In this document: positions 20,300 through 28,589 of the stretch, one piece after another
How positions within the stretch are numbered: position 1 is the first letter of the stretch
Layout of the letters: each line of letters starts with the position of its first letter
Assembly (NCBI GenBank): GCA_963745975.1
Contig: CAVUZJ010000013.1
Span: 62,001 to 126,000 of the forward strand
DNA: 64,000 nucleotides
Source: JAKAWQ01 sp963745975
GTDB lineage: Bacteria > Pseudomonadota > Alphaproteobacteria > Acetobacterales > Acetobacteraceae
Reading direction: 5' to 3'
The notes under the pieces: model-generated
Databases searched by the model: none
Seen by the model: the letters and a program-made list of their open reading frames with translations, nothing else
Told to the model about the DNA's origin: nothing
Made by a program: the position numbers and the translations under genes

Positions 20300-20986
20300 A
20301 TGGCCGCGCGTGTGCGCACGCTTGCGGCCGTTCCCCTGCTGGCGCCGCTGCCCGCGGCGGAGCTCGAGGCGCTGGCGCGGCTGGCGCGCGAACGGATGGC
20401 GGCGAACGGCGAGTGGCTGTTCCGGCGCGGCGATCCCGGGGACTATCTGCTTGTCGTTTTGGCGGGCGAGCTCCGCGTCAGCGTTTCGGGCGTCGATGGG
20501 CGCGAGCAGATCCTGCGGACCCTCGGGCCGGGAGACGTTGTCGGCGAGATCGCTCTTCTGGACGGGCGGCCGCGGTCGGCCGATGCGGTCGCGGTGACGC
20601 GCGTGCGTCTTCTCGTGGTGGATCGGCGGTCCGTGCTGAACGAGATCGCCCATAATGGCGAATTCGCGCTGGCGCTGATGCGCCTGCTCTGCAATCGGCT
20701 CCGGGCGACCTCCTCGGCGCTCGAGGCGATGCTGTTCCATGACAGCGGAACGAGGCTGGCGGCCGCCCTGCTTCAGCTTTCCGGAGGGCGCGAGGGCGCG
20801 CGGGTGGATCTCACGCAAAGTCAGCTCGGCGAGATCGTCGGCGCGGCCCGCGAGACGGTGAACAAGAAGCTTCGCAGTTGGGAAAAAGAGGGCGTGGTCA
20901 CGCTCAGCCCCGGACGGATCATCGTCGAGTCGCTCGCCAAGCTCACCGCCCTGCTCCCTGATGAAGGCGCGGTCAACAATTCCTGA
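20300..20986 (+). CDS. Crp/Fnr family transcriptional regulator
   Basis: This 228-residue regulator has an N-terminal cyclic-nucleotide-binding jelly-roll (about residues 12-125, with GDVVGEIALLDGRPRSADAVA) and a C-terminal winged helix (about 150-220; LTQSQLGEIVGAARETVNKK is the recognition helix region). The GEIALLDGRPRSA segment matches the phosphate-binding cassette of nucleotide-binding members, and no Fnr-type cysteine cluster is visible, so cAMP binding is plausible. That is notable because a cyclase gene lies 2 kb away. ATG 20300 fits the domain start; an upstream extension in frame looks non-coding. It converges on the glycosyltransferase gene with a 15-bp gap. Confidence 0.9.
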   Translation: MAARVRTLAAVPLLAPLPAAELEALARLARERMAANGEWLFRRGDPGDYLLVVLAGELRVSVSGVDGREQILRTLGPGDVVGEIALLDGRPRSADAVAVTRVRLLVVDRRSVLNEIAHNGEFALALMRLLCNRLRATSSALEAMLFHDSGTRLAAALLQLSGGREGARVDLTQSQLGEIVGAARETVNKKLRSWEKEGVVTLSPGRIIVESLAKLTALLPDEGAVNNS

Positions 20987-21001
20987 CGCGGGCCGCGGCT
21001 T

Positions 21002-22207
21002 TCAATCCCCGGGCCCCGCCGCCGGCAGCAGCGTGGGCCGCTTCGGCGCGGCGCGGCGTGCTGGCGGGAGTGCTGCGAGGAGGGAGACCGAGGCCGCGGC
21101 GAGATAGGGCAGCGAAAGGGCGAGGAGGACGAGGCACCAGAGGCTGGCTTTTCCGCTCGCGAGCCCGTGGACGAGGGCGATGCCGAGGATTGCCGCGCAG
21201 GTCAGGAGAAGGAAAGAAAGTTCCTCGCGTGCGATGGCGAGACGCTGCACCTTCATCCGGCGCGTCAACAGCCCGAGCAGCACCCCCTTGCCAGTTGCGT
21301 GCGAGAGCGCCAGGCGGGCGAGCGGGCGGCTCCGGTCGCGGAGGAAGAGCCCGGCGAGATTGAGGAGCGCGAGGCCGAGCGGGGGCAGCATGAGGGGGAC
21401 GGGCGGGAAGGCGATCCGCGCCGGCGCGAGGATGAGGCCGGCCGACCAGGCGAGGCCGGCTACGAGGAAGAGCAGGCCGAGCGCATCGCCGAGCCAGGGC
21501 AGCCAGGCGGCGAGGAAGGGGAGAGAGCGGCGGAAGGAGACGGGCGAGAGGAGTGCCGGCGCATGGGCGCGGAGGGTCTCTGCCGCCTCATAGGCCGCCC
21601 GGAAGCGCTGCCGGCGATCGGAGGAAAAATCTTTTTCTGTCAGAGATTTACCAAAGATTTCGGAAGCAAGGAGAGAGTTCAGGCCCCGCCGCGCCAAGCT
21701 GAGGGCGAGTTCGGGGCCGGTGGGATATCCGGCCCGTTCACATGCGCGCGCGAGGGCGGAGGCGCGGACCAGGACCATCGTGCGGGCATCTTCCCAGGAT
21801 ATCAGCGGATTGGAAGGCGATCGCTCGTCGAGCGGGGAGCGGACGAGGCCGAGCCTGGGGTCCGCGAAGGCGGGGACCATGGTGCCAAGCCAATGGGGCG
21901 AGACGAGACAATCGGCGCTGATGACGCCGATGATCGCGGAATCGGGGGCAATTTCGCCGAGCGCGTAATCGAGCGCGCCGGCGCGGAAGCCGGGCCAGGG
22001 GCCGAGATGGAAGAAGCGGAAGCGGGGGCCGAGGCAGGCGCAATGGCGCGCGAGCGGCTCCCAGAGGGCGGGGTCTTCGGTGTTGCTCTCGATCACCAGG
22101 ACCTCGAAGGCGGGGTAGTCGAGGCGGGCGAGCGCGTCGAGGGTGCGGCAGACGAGCGCGGGCGGCTCGTCGCGGACGGGGACGAGGATCGAGACCTTGG
22201 GGAGCAT
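21002..22207 (-). CDS. Family 2 glycosyltransferase, membrane-anchored
   Basis: This 401-residue protein has a GT-A catalytic domain at the N-terminus (VSILVPVRDEPPALVCRTL, then VLVIESNTED and a metal-binding-like ISADCLV) and several C-terminal transmembrane segments. It resembles processive or hopanoid-type family 2 glycosyltransferases, which add sugars to lipids or build polysaccharides at the inner membrane. The usual QxxRW acceptor motif is not clear; RRQRFRAAYEA near residue 195 is in the expected place. A short AT-rich patch interrupts the otherwise GC-rich gene at about 21620-21672. It diverges from a CorC-like gene. Confidence 0.8.
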   Translation of the reverse strand: MLPKVSILVPVRDEPPALVCRTLDALARLDYPAFEVLVIESNTEDPALWEPLARHCACLGPRFRFFHLGPWPGFRAGALDYALGEIAPDSAIIGVISADCLVSPHWLGTMVPAFADPRLGLVRSPLDERSPSNPLISWEDARTMVLVRASALARACERAGYPTGPELALSLARRGLNSLLASEIFGKSLTEKDFSSDRRQRFRAAYEAAETLRAHAPALLSPVSFRRSLPFLAAWLPWLGDALGLLFLVAGLAWSAGLILAPARIAFPPVPLMLPPLGLALLNLAGLFLRDRSRPLARLALSHATGKGVLLGLLTRRMKVQRLAIAREELSFLLLTCAAILGIALVHGLASGKASLWCLVLLALSLPYLAAASVSLLAALPPARRAAPKRPTLLPAAGPGD

Positions 22208-22327
22208 CGGGGCAGGGTTCCAGGCGGACGACGGTCCGGACCGGGCGGAAAGTAAACGTTCCAGTTGGGCATCGCTCCGGCCTCAATGTGGCCTAATCAG
22301 GGTATTCGCGGAGGTGGGGAAAACACC

Positions 22328-23677
22328 ATGGTGACCGTGATCGAGATCCTCGTCGTGCTGGTGCTGATCCTGATCAACGGCCTCTTCTCGATGAGCGAGA
22401 TGGCGCTGGTTTCGGCGCGGCGGGCGCGGCTCGCCGTGCTCGCCCAGGCAGGAAGGAAGGGGGCGGCGCTGGCGCGGCGGCTGATCGAGCAGCCGCAGCG
22501 GTTCCTGCCCACCGTGCAGGCGGGGATGACGCTGGTGGGCATGATCGCGGGCGTCTTCGGCGGCGCGCAGCTCGCCGAGAAGCTGGCGGTCGGGCTCAAG
22601 GCCGAGCCGGCGCTGAGGCCGATGGCGGGGCCGCTTTCGGTGGCGCTCGTGGTGCTCGCCATCACCTACGGCACGCTGGTGCTTGGGGAGCTGGTGCCGA
22701 AGCAGTTGGCGCTCCGTTATGCCGAGCCGATCGCGGCGCGCGTGGCGGGCCCGCTCGCTTGGCTGGCGCGCGTGGCGAACCCGGTGGTGTGGCTGCTCGG
22801 CGCCTCGACGGGGCTGGTGCTGCGGGTGCTGCGGGTGCCGCGGGTCGCGGCGCCGGCGGTGAGCGAGGAGGAGCTCAAGGCGCTGCTGGCGGAGGGCGCG
22901 CAAGCGGGCGTGCTGGAGGCCGAGGAGCGGCAGATGATCGAGCGGGTGCTGCGGCTCGCGGACAAGAAGGTCCGCGCGATCATGACGCCGCGGACGGAGG
23001 TGACCTGGCTCGACCGGACCGACCCGCCGGCGGAGCTGAAGGCGACGCTGAAGGCGAGCCCGCACGCGCGGTTCGTGGTGTGCGACGGGACGGTGGACAA
23101 TGTGGTGGGCGTGGTGCTGGCGAAGGATTTGCTGGATCGGCTGCTGGAGGGCGCGGCGCTGGCGGTGAGCCCGGTGCTGCGCCAGCCGATCGTGGTGCCG
23201 GACACGGTCTCGGCGCTCGATGCGCTGGAGCGGCTGCGCGCCGACCGGGTGGGGATGGCGCTGGTGATGGACGAGTACGGCAGCTTCGAGGGGGTGGTGA
23301 CGGCGAGCGACCTCCTCGAGGCGATCGTGGGCGAGCCCGCGGACATCCTCGAGCCGCCGAGTGTCGCGGGGGCGAAGCGGGCGGAGGGCGTGCTGCTGTT
23401 CGACGGGCTGATGCCGGTGGACGAGGTGAAGGCTCGGCTCGGGCTGCCGGATTTGCCGGCGGAGGGGAGCTATCACACGCTGGGCGGGCTGCTGCTGGCG
23501 CTGTTGCGGCGGGTGCCGCGGGCGGGCGACCGGATCGAGTTCGGGGGCTGGCGGTTCGCGGTGGCGGAGATGGACGGGCGGCGGGTCGCGCGGGTGCGGG
23601 CCGAGCCGGAGCCGGCGGCGCTCGAGGGCGGGGTGGTGGAGGCTGCGGGGCCGCCGGGGGAGCTGCCGGAGGGTTAG
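22328..23677 (+). CDS. CNNM/CorC-type hemolysin-like protein with CBS pair
   Basis: This is a 449-residue integral membrane protein of the HlyC/CorC (UPF0053) family. An N-terminal DUF21/CNNM transmembrane domain (residues 1-190, NGLFSMSEMALVSARRARL and TLVLGELVPKQLALR) is followed by two CBS domains (about 205-340, VRAIMTPRTEVTWLD and MDEYGSFEGVVTASDLLEAIVGE) and a C-terminal CorC/HlyC domain (from about 360). The family is linked to magnesium/cobalt efflux. ATG 22328 is chosen because the transmembrane domain starts there. It is a single-gene unit, divergent from the glycosyltransferase. Confidence 0.9.
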   Translation: MVTVIEILVVLVLILINGLFSMSEMALVSARRARLAVLAQAGRKGAALARRLIEQPQRFLPTVQAGMTLVGMIAGVFGGAQLAEKLAVGLKAEPALRPMAGPLSVALVVLAITYGTLVLGELVPKQLALRYAEPIAARVAGPLAWLARVANPVVWLLGASTGLVLRVLRVPRVAAPAVSEEELKALLAEGAQAGVLEAEERQMIERVLRLADKKVRAIMTPRTEVTWLDRTDPPAELKATLKASPHARFVVCDGTVDNVVGVVLAKDLLDRLLEGAALAVSPVLRQPIVVPDTVSALDALERLRADRVGMALVMDEYGSFEGVVTASDLLEAIVGEPADILEPPSVAGAKRAEGVLLFDGLMPVDEVKARLGLPDLPAEGSYHTLGGLLLALLRRVPRAGDRIEFGGWRFAVAEMDGRRVARVRAEPEPAALEGGVVEAAGPPGELPEG

Positions 23678-23799
23678 ATTGCGGCCCCGGCGAGGCGGGT
23701 TTCACGTGCAGTGTGCCGCGGTTGCACATACCATTGCGGCGGCGAGATGGGGCCGCCGATGGCCTCGGCGGCCGGCGAACAACCAAAAAGGGGGCTGGC

Positions 23800-25506
23800 A
23801 TGGCATCGGAGCGGGAGAATTCGAATATCAAGCTTCTGAAGAGGGAGCTTGCGGACGGGAAGATCGACCGGCGCGAATTTCTGCGCTTCGCGACCCTGCT
23901 CGGGATGGCGGCGCCCGCGGCGTATGCCTTCGCGGGCGTGCCGTTGACGGGCGGCTTCACGCGGGCGGCCGAGGCGGCAATGCCGACGGGCGGGACGCTC
24001 CGGCTCGGGACGCAGGTGAAGTCCCTCGCCGACCCCGCGACCTATTCCTGGGGAGGGTATGACTCCAACGTCACACGGCAGGTCTGCGAGTACCTGACGC
24101 TCACCGACCGCAACAACGTCACCTACCCCTATCTGCTCGAGAAATGGGAGCCGAGCCCGGATCTGAAGACCTGGACGCTCAGCGTGCGCAAGGGCGTCAA
24201 ATGGCACAACGGCGAGGACTTCACCGCCGACGACGTGGTGTGGAACCTGACGCGGCTGACCGACCCGGCGGTGGGCTCCTCCTTCCTCGGGCTGATGGAA
24301 GACTTCATGCTCAAGAAGGTGCCGGCGGGGACGGACCCGGGCGGCAAGGCGAAGCCCAAGCTCGTGTGGTGGGATGCGAGTGCCATCGAGAAAGTCGATT
24401 CGCACACGGTGCGGCTGAACGGGAAGGTGCCGCAGGTTGCTATCCCCGAGTACCTGTTCCACTACCCCGCCCTGATGCTCTACCCCGGGGACAAGGGCGT
24501 CTTCGGCATCGGCTCGCAGGGAACCGGCGCCTTCACGCTCGCCGAGTTCCAGATCGGCAAGATCGCGACAGTGCGGGCGTTCAAGGATTATTGGGGGCGG
24601 ACCGTGGACAGCCCCTGGGCGGGCGGACCCTATCTCGACGGCATCGAGTTCATCGATCTCGGCGACAATCCGGCGACGAGCGTCTCGGCGATGGCCTCGC
24701 ACGAGGTGGACGGGCTGGTGGTGACCTATCCGAGCCAGGCGCCGGCGCTGAAGGCGATGCCGTTCCTCCAGCTCTACACGGTCGCGAGCGCGCAGTGCGC
24801 GGTGCTGCGGTTCCATGTCGATGTGAAGCCGTGGACGGACCCGAAAGTGCGGATGGCGATGCGGCTCGGGCTCGACAATGCAAGCTTCGTCGAGATCGCG
24901 CTGCGCGGGCTCGGCACGCTCGGCCAGGATTGCCACGTGGCACCGGTGCTGCCCGACTACGGGAAGGTGGCGAACGTCGAGCGCGACGTTGCGAAGGCGA
25001 AGCAGCTTCTGAGCGAGGCGGGGTTCCCGAACGGGTTCGAGACCGAGCTTGCGGTGCCGACCGATATCGACTGGATCAGCGCGCAGTGCCAGGGGGCGAT
25101 CGAGCAGTGGAAGGATATCGGCGTCAATGTGAAGCTCAATCTGATGCCGGGGGCGGAATACTGGAACGTGTGGACGAAGGTGCCCTTCGGCTGCACGAGC
25201 TGGGCGCACCGGCCGCTCGGGGTGATGCTGCTCAACCTTGCCTACCGCACCGGCGTGCCGTGGAACGAGAGCGCCTATTCGAACCCGGAGTTCGACCAGC
25301 TTTTGAACCAGGCGGGCGGGATTCTCGAGTCGAGCAAGCGGGCCGCGGTGATGGCGAAGCTCGAGGAGATGTTGCAGACGGACGGGCCGATGGCGCAGCC
25401 GGTGTTCGCCGAATCCTTCACCTTCATGGACAAGAAGGTGCTGGGGTTCTCGATGCATCCGACCGCCAACTACCTGTTCGGCAACAAGCTCGCGCTGGCG
25501 GGGTGA
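23800..25506 (+). CDS. ABC transporter substrate-binding protein, peptide family 5
   Basis: This is a 568-residue periplasmic binding protein of the DppA/OppA family. It has a Tat signal beginning at about residue 24 (DRREFLRFATLLGMAAPAAY) with a hydrophobic stretch, followed by mature sequence PTGGTLRLGTQVKSL. The family signature region LSVRKGVKWHNGEDFTADD and WNLTRLTDP are clear. No permease or ATPase genes follow; a Rieske oxygenase gene starts 80 bp downstream. It may therefore be an orphan binding protein delivering a substrate for that oxygenase. The ligand is unknown. Confidence 0.88.
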   Translation: MASERENSNIKLLKRELADGKIDRREFLRFATLLGMAAPAAYAFAGVPLTGGFTRAAEAAMPTGGTLRLGTQVKSLADPATYSWGGYDSNVTRQVCEYLTLTDRNNVTYPYLLEKWEPSPDLKTWTLSVRKGVKWHNGEDFTADDVVWNLTRLTDPAVGSSFLGLMEDFMLKKVPAGTDPGGKAKPKLVWWDASAIEKVDSHTVRLNGKVPQVAIPEYLFHYPALMLYPGDKGVFGIGSQGTGAFTLAEFQIGKIATVRAFKDYWGRTVDSPWAGGPYLDGIEFIDLGDNPATSVSAMASHEVDGLVVTYPSQAPALKAMPFLQLYTVASAQCAVLRFHVDVKPWTDPKVRMAMRLGLDNASFVEIALRGLGTLGQDCHVAPVLPDYGKVANVERDVAKAKQLLSEAGFPNGFETELAVPTDIDWISAQCQGAIEQWKDIGVNVKLNLMPGAEYWNVWTKVPFGCTSWAHRPLGVMLLNLAYRTGVPWNESAYSNPEFDQLLNQAGGILESSKRAAVMAKLEEMLQTDGPMAQPVFAESFTFMDKKVLGFSMHPTANYLFGNKLALAG

Positions 25507-25585
25507 GGCGGGCCCTCGACAGGCGCGGCGGGCGGGGGCCATATTCGAGGATTACGTTGGGGAATCCGTTCCCGGGAGCGATGAA

Positions 25586-26806
25586 ATGACGGAAGGTTCG
25601 GAGATGCGGGTCCTGCTGGGCGGGCGCAGACGGCACTACTCGCTGCCGCAGAAATTCTACACCGATCCCGCGTTCTACGAGCTCGACCTCAAGGGCGTGT
25701 TCGAGCGGAGATGGATTTTTGCGGGGCTCGAATGCGAGCTCAAGGAGCCGGGGGACTATCTCACGCTTTCGATCGCGCGGAGCTCGGTTGTCGTGCTGCG
25801 CGACGAGGATGAGACGATCGCGGCGTTCTTCAACACCTGCCGCCATCGCGGCTCGACGATCTGCCCGCCCGGGCATGGGGCGGTGGGGGCTCTGACCTGC
25901 CCCTATCACCAATGGACGTACGACCTGAAAGGGAAGCTCGTCTATGCCGGCGAGATGCACGCGGAGTTCGACCCCAAGGGGATTGCGCTGAAGCCGGTAT
26001 CGGTTGCGGTTTTCGCGGGGATGGTTTTCGTGTGCCTCTGCGATGACCCGCCGGATTTTGCGGAGTTCAGCGACACACTCGGGCCGTTCCTCGCGCCGCA
26101 CGAGCTGACGGGTGCGAAGCTCGCATGGTCCGAGGACATCGTGATCAACGCGAACTGGAAGCTCGTCGTCGAGAACTCGCGGGAATGCTACCATTGCGAC
26201 GCGCGGCATCCGGAGCTGGTGCGCACGTTCTACACGCGGTTCGACGCGACATCGACGGATGCGGCTGTGATCGAGCATGCGCGGACGTGCCGGGAGGCCG
26301 GGCTCAAGATCGGGCAGGCGATGGGCGAGGACTTCCAGCTGAGCCGGATGCCGCTGACGGGAGGTGCGCGGACGCTCAGCATGGACGGGACGCCGGTGTG
26401 CGCGAAGCGGCTCGGCAATGTGCCGGATGCGGACATCGGCTCGATGCGCTGGTTCCAGTTCCCGAGCATGTTCGCCCATGTGCTGAGCGACTATGCGTTC
26501 TTCTTCCGGCTGCTGCCGCTGGGCGTGGACCGCACGCTCGTGACCTCCAACTGGTACGTGAGCGCGGCGGCGGAGGAGGGGCGGGACTATGAGACGAAGA
26601 CGCTGAGCAAGCTGTGGTCTCTGACGAATGACCAGGACCGCGACCTCTGCGAACGCAACCAGGAGGGGATCGCGAGCCTCGGATACCAGCCGGGCCCCTA
26701 TTCGGAAATGCGGGAGGGGCATGTCGCGAAGTTCGTGGAGTGGTACGCCGATACGATGGCGGACTATCTCGGGCCGGACTCGCGGCGGGCGGTGAGGGCA
26801 GCGTAG
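25586..26806 (+). CDS. Rieske 2Fe-2S ring-hydroxylating/demethylating oxygenase, alpha subunit
   Basis: This 406-residue oxygenase alpha subunit has an N-terminal Rieske domain with CRHRGSTI and CPYHQW ligands (about residues 86-111) and a C-terminal catalytic domain with the mononuclear iron motif in ENSRECYHCDARHPEL (about 196). The ENSRECYHC form resembles glycine betaine or stachydrine demethylases more than aromatic dioxygenases. No reductase gene is adjacent. It follows a peptide-type ABC binding protein, suggesting uptake and oxidative demethylation of a small quaternary or N-methylated compound; that is inference. The TAG stop overlaps the first base pair of a tandem palindromic repeat. 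Confidence 0.87.
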   Translation: MTEGSEMRVLLGGRRRHYSLPQKFYTDPAFYELDLKGVFERRWIFAGLECELKEPGDYLTLSIARSSVVVLRDEDETIAAFFNTCRHRGSTICPPGHGAVGALTCPYHQWTYDLKGKLVYAGEMHAEFDPKGIALKPVSVAVFAGMVFVCLCDDPPDFAEFSDTLGPFLAPHELTGAKLAWSEDIVINANWKLVVENSRECYHCDARHPELVRTFYTRFDATSTDAAVIEHARTCREAGLKIGQAMGEDFQLSRMPLTGGARTLSMDGTPVCAKRLGNVPDADIGSMRWFQFPSMFAHVLSDYAFFFRLLPLGVDRTLVTSNWYVSAAAEEGRDYETKTLSKLWSLTNDQDRDLCERNQEGIASLGYQPGPYSEMREGHVAKFVEWYADTMADYLGPDSRRAVRAA

Positions 26807-26948
26807 TATCGGATCGCAGAGTTTCGCTGGGAGCGAAGCGACCGCGAAACGACGCGTGAATCCGATACTTGGACAAAGTATCGGATCGCAGAGTTTCGCT
26901 GGGAGCGAAGCGACCGCGAAACGACGCGTGAATCCGATACTTGGACAA
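26805..26948 (+). repeat. Perfect tandem 72-bp palindromic repeat (two copies)
   Basis: Two identical 72-bp units lie at 26805-26876 and 26877-26948, beginning within the stop codon of the Rieske gene. Each unit has 10-bp inverted ends AGTATCGGAT and ATCCGATACT, an inner inverted pair GTTTCGC and GCGAAAC, and a compact hairpin TTCGCT-GGG-AGCGAA. Because 72 is a multiple of three, the minus-strand frame stays open across both copies, but I do not regard that as a gene. The structure resembles REP/BIME-type intergenic elements and could terminate or stabilise the Rieske transcript. Confidence 0.9.
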
Positions 26949-27168
26949 AGGAAGCTGTGCCGGCTTTCCATGAAGGCTGGCACGAGGCGCGGCGCCTCAG
27001 CCTAAAAGCCAGTCGTGGAGCATCCGAATTCGAGTGACCCGCTGGATGCGCCATGATTGTTATCGGCTCGGCGCCATAAGCCTCTGATACCTTTGGCTGA
27101 TCCGACGTGGCCGTCCTTGCAGCTCCAATAGTCATCCGGCGAATGCGGGATCATATGCAACCCGCCCG
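26949..27168. other. Scar region with IS1380-like N-terminal remnant (minus strand, about 26985-27054)
   Basis: No intact gene is present here. On the minus strand an ATG at 27054 begins MAHPAGHSNSDAPRLAF, whose first 30 or so bases match the start of the remnant at 28512 (ATGGCGCA, TCGAAT). The similarity fades after about 15 residues. Two small dyads follow the tandem repeat: GTGCC/GGCAC at about 26955-26983 and GAGGCG-CGG-CGCCTC near 26983-26997, which could form a terminator. The rest, up to the oxidase stop, shows nothing recognisable. Loss of coding structure and patchy similarity suggest a decayed insertion. Confidence 0.45.
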
Positions 27169-28338
27169 CTACGTTTCGTCAGACATTGCCCGAGTTTCGC
27201 CGCTTGTCGCAGCTGTCCTCGCGCACCGCAAGCTCGCAAATACCCGCTTTTGCGCCGCCAGCACACGTGTGACTTCCGCCTGATCGGGCGTAAGGCTCCA
27301 GACGCCGCGCTGTTCGGTGCCGCCGAGCAATACGCCGTCGTAGCGCGGAAAGGCGTAGATGCCGTCGCCGACCATGTTGTACGTCACTTCCGGCTGCGGC
27401 AGCAGCACAACGAGCTGGCCCTTCACGGGAATGAGCTGGAAATCGCCGAACAGGTCGCGCGCGCCGAGGCCGGTGCAGTTGAACACCACGGGCTCGCGCA
27501 GGCGGAGAATGTCGCCGCGCGTGTTGAAGCGACGCACGACGATGCACCCCCCGGCCTCGCGAACAGCGCGCATCATCGAGGGCAGATAGATTGGCGGCTC
27601 GATCATCATGGTGTCGAACTGGCGCACGTGGAAGCCGCGGAACGGGTTCTCGTGATCGTCGAGTATGCGGCACTCGATGCAGAGATCGGCGAGGGCCATG
27701 GCCCGATCGGCGGACGACGGTTCGGCGAAGGGCGTGCGGCTTACGAAGTAGTTGCGGCGCCAGCTTATGCCGTACTCAGCCTCCGGCAGGGTCTGGAAGC
27801 GATGGTAGGCGAGGTGGGCGGCGCGCACGAACTGCGTGCGAAAGAGGGGCGTCAGCGCGTCCTCGTCGTAGACGTAAGATGGCCACCATTGGGCGCCGGC
27901 GACGTTCGATGTCGTTTCGGGCGGCAGGTGTTCGGCGTAGATCGTGACCTGCCTGCCCTGCTCTTGCAGGAGCCTTGCGGTGGCGAGGCCGACGGCGCCG
28001 CAGCCGAGCACGGCGCAGTGCGGCGTGGGCGGGAAGGGCTGTTCGAGTGCGAGCGCGGCGGTGCCCCAGGAGAGGGTGACGCCGCCGCCTCCGTGGCCGT
28101 AATTGTGCACGACGGTTTTGTCGCCGAGCGTTTCGCTGCGCACGACGAAGCCGGCGGGGCGGAACGGGCGCAGGCCAACATCGATGCGGATGATGCGGCT
28201 GCGCGCGACATCGACCGGCGCCAGGACAAGGCGCGTTCCGCGCGGCGGAAGCGGCGGGGTGAGTCGCGATGCCGCGCAGGCGGCGAGCGACGCCGGGAGA
28301 GCGGCGAGCAGCGTGCGCCGGGGGAGGAAGGGCGGCAT
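27169..28338 (-). CDS. FAD-dependent oxidoreductase, D-amino-acid oxidase-like, exported
   Basis: This is a 389-residue flavoprotein of the DAO family, expected to oxidise an amine or amino acid. The N-terminus has a Tat-like/lipoprotein-like signal (PRRTLLAALPASLAACAASR), suggesting export and perhaps lipid attachment at LAAC. The FAD motif is CAVLGCGAVGLATARLL near residue 100, followed by TTSNVAGAQWWPS and late VFNCTGLGARDLFG and GGTEQRGVW. The C-terminal 25 residues (KRVFASLRCARTAATSGETR) do not look like a normal DAO ending, so the 3' end may have been replaced at an insertion junction. Remnants of IS1380-like transposase lie on both sides. Confidence 0.78.
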   Translation of the reverse strand: MPPFLPRRTLLAALPASLAACAASRLTPPLPPRGTRLVLAPVDVARSRIIRIDVGLRPFRPAGFVVRSETLGDKTVVHNYGHGGGGVTLSWGTAALALEQPFPPTPHCAVLGCGAVGLATARLLQEQGRQVTIYAEHLPPETTSNVAGAQWWPSYVYDEDALTPLFRTQFVRAAHLAYHRFQTLPEAEYGISWRRNYFVSRTPFAEPSSADRAMALADLCIECRILDDHENPFRGFHVRQFDTMMIEPPIYLPSMMRAVREAGGCIVVRRFNTRGDILRLREPVVFNCTGLGARDLFGDFQLIPVKGQLVVLLPQPEVTYNMVGDGIYAFPRYDGVLLGGTEQRGVWSLTPDQAEVTRVLAAQKRVFASLRCARTAATSGETRAMSDET

Positions 28339-28512
28339 TCAGAACCGGATGTCCGTCCTGATCCGGTCGGCAGTCGTTCGCATAACTCCTTTCGAACGGC
28401 CGACGAGCCCGGCATCGGAGGCAGCGATCGAGCCACGGGGTTGCAGCATCAGCCGTGGATCGAACTCGAGCCGCAAGCCCCCGTTATTCGATTGACGCGC
28501 AGGGTGCGCCAT
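28339..28512 (-). mobile_element. IS1380-family transposase N-terminal remnant
   Basis: On the minus strand an ATG at 28512 opens a 57-codon frame. Its first 36 residues, MAHPARQSNNGGLRL then EFDPRLMLQPRGSIAASDAG, match from memory the conserved start of IS1380-type transposases (family form RLEFDRRLMLQFRGS..SDAGLLAYRELD). After SDAGL the similarity stops and an unrelated tail runs to a stop just ahead of the oxidase gene. The catalytic domain is absent, so it is not functional. Sequence upstream of the ATG to about 28635 probably includes the original element end, abutting a truncated TrpF-like gene. Confidence 0.6.
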
Positions 28513-28589
28513 GAGCGAGGCCTCGTTGTGCAAGGAAGCGGCTGAAATCCATAGCAGAATCGCGACCCATTGGCCAGATTTCGTGCTTC

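Noticed and set aside
26805..26948. Reading the tandem repeat as a coding sequence on the minus strand (repeated SKYRIHASFRGRF peptide)
   Set aside because: The open frame follows only from the 72-bp unit length; there is no ribosome site or homologous protein domain, and the palindromic design explains the sequence.
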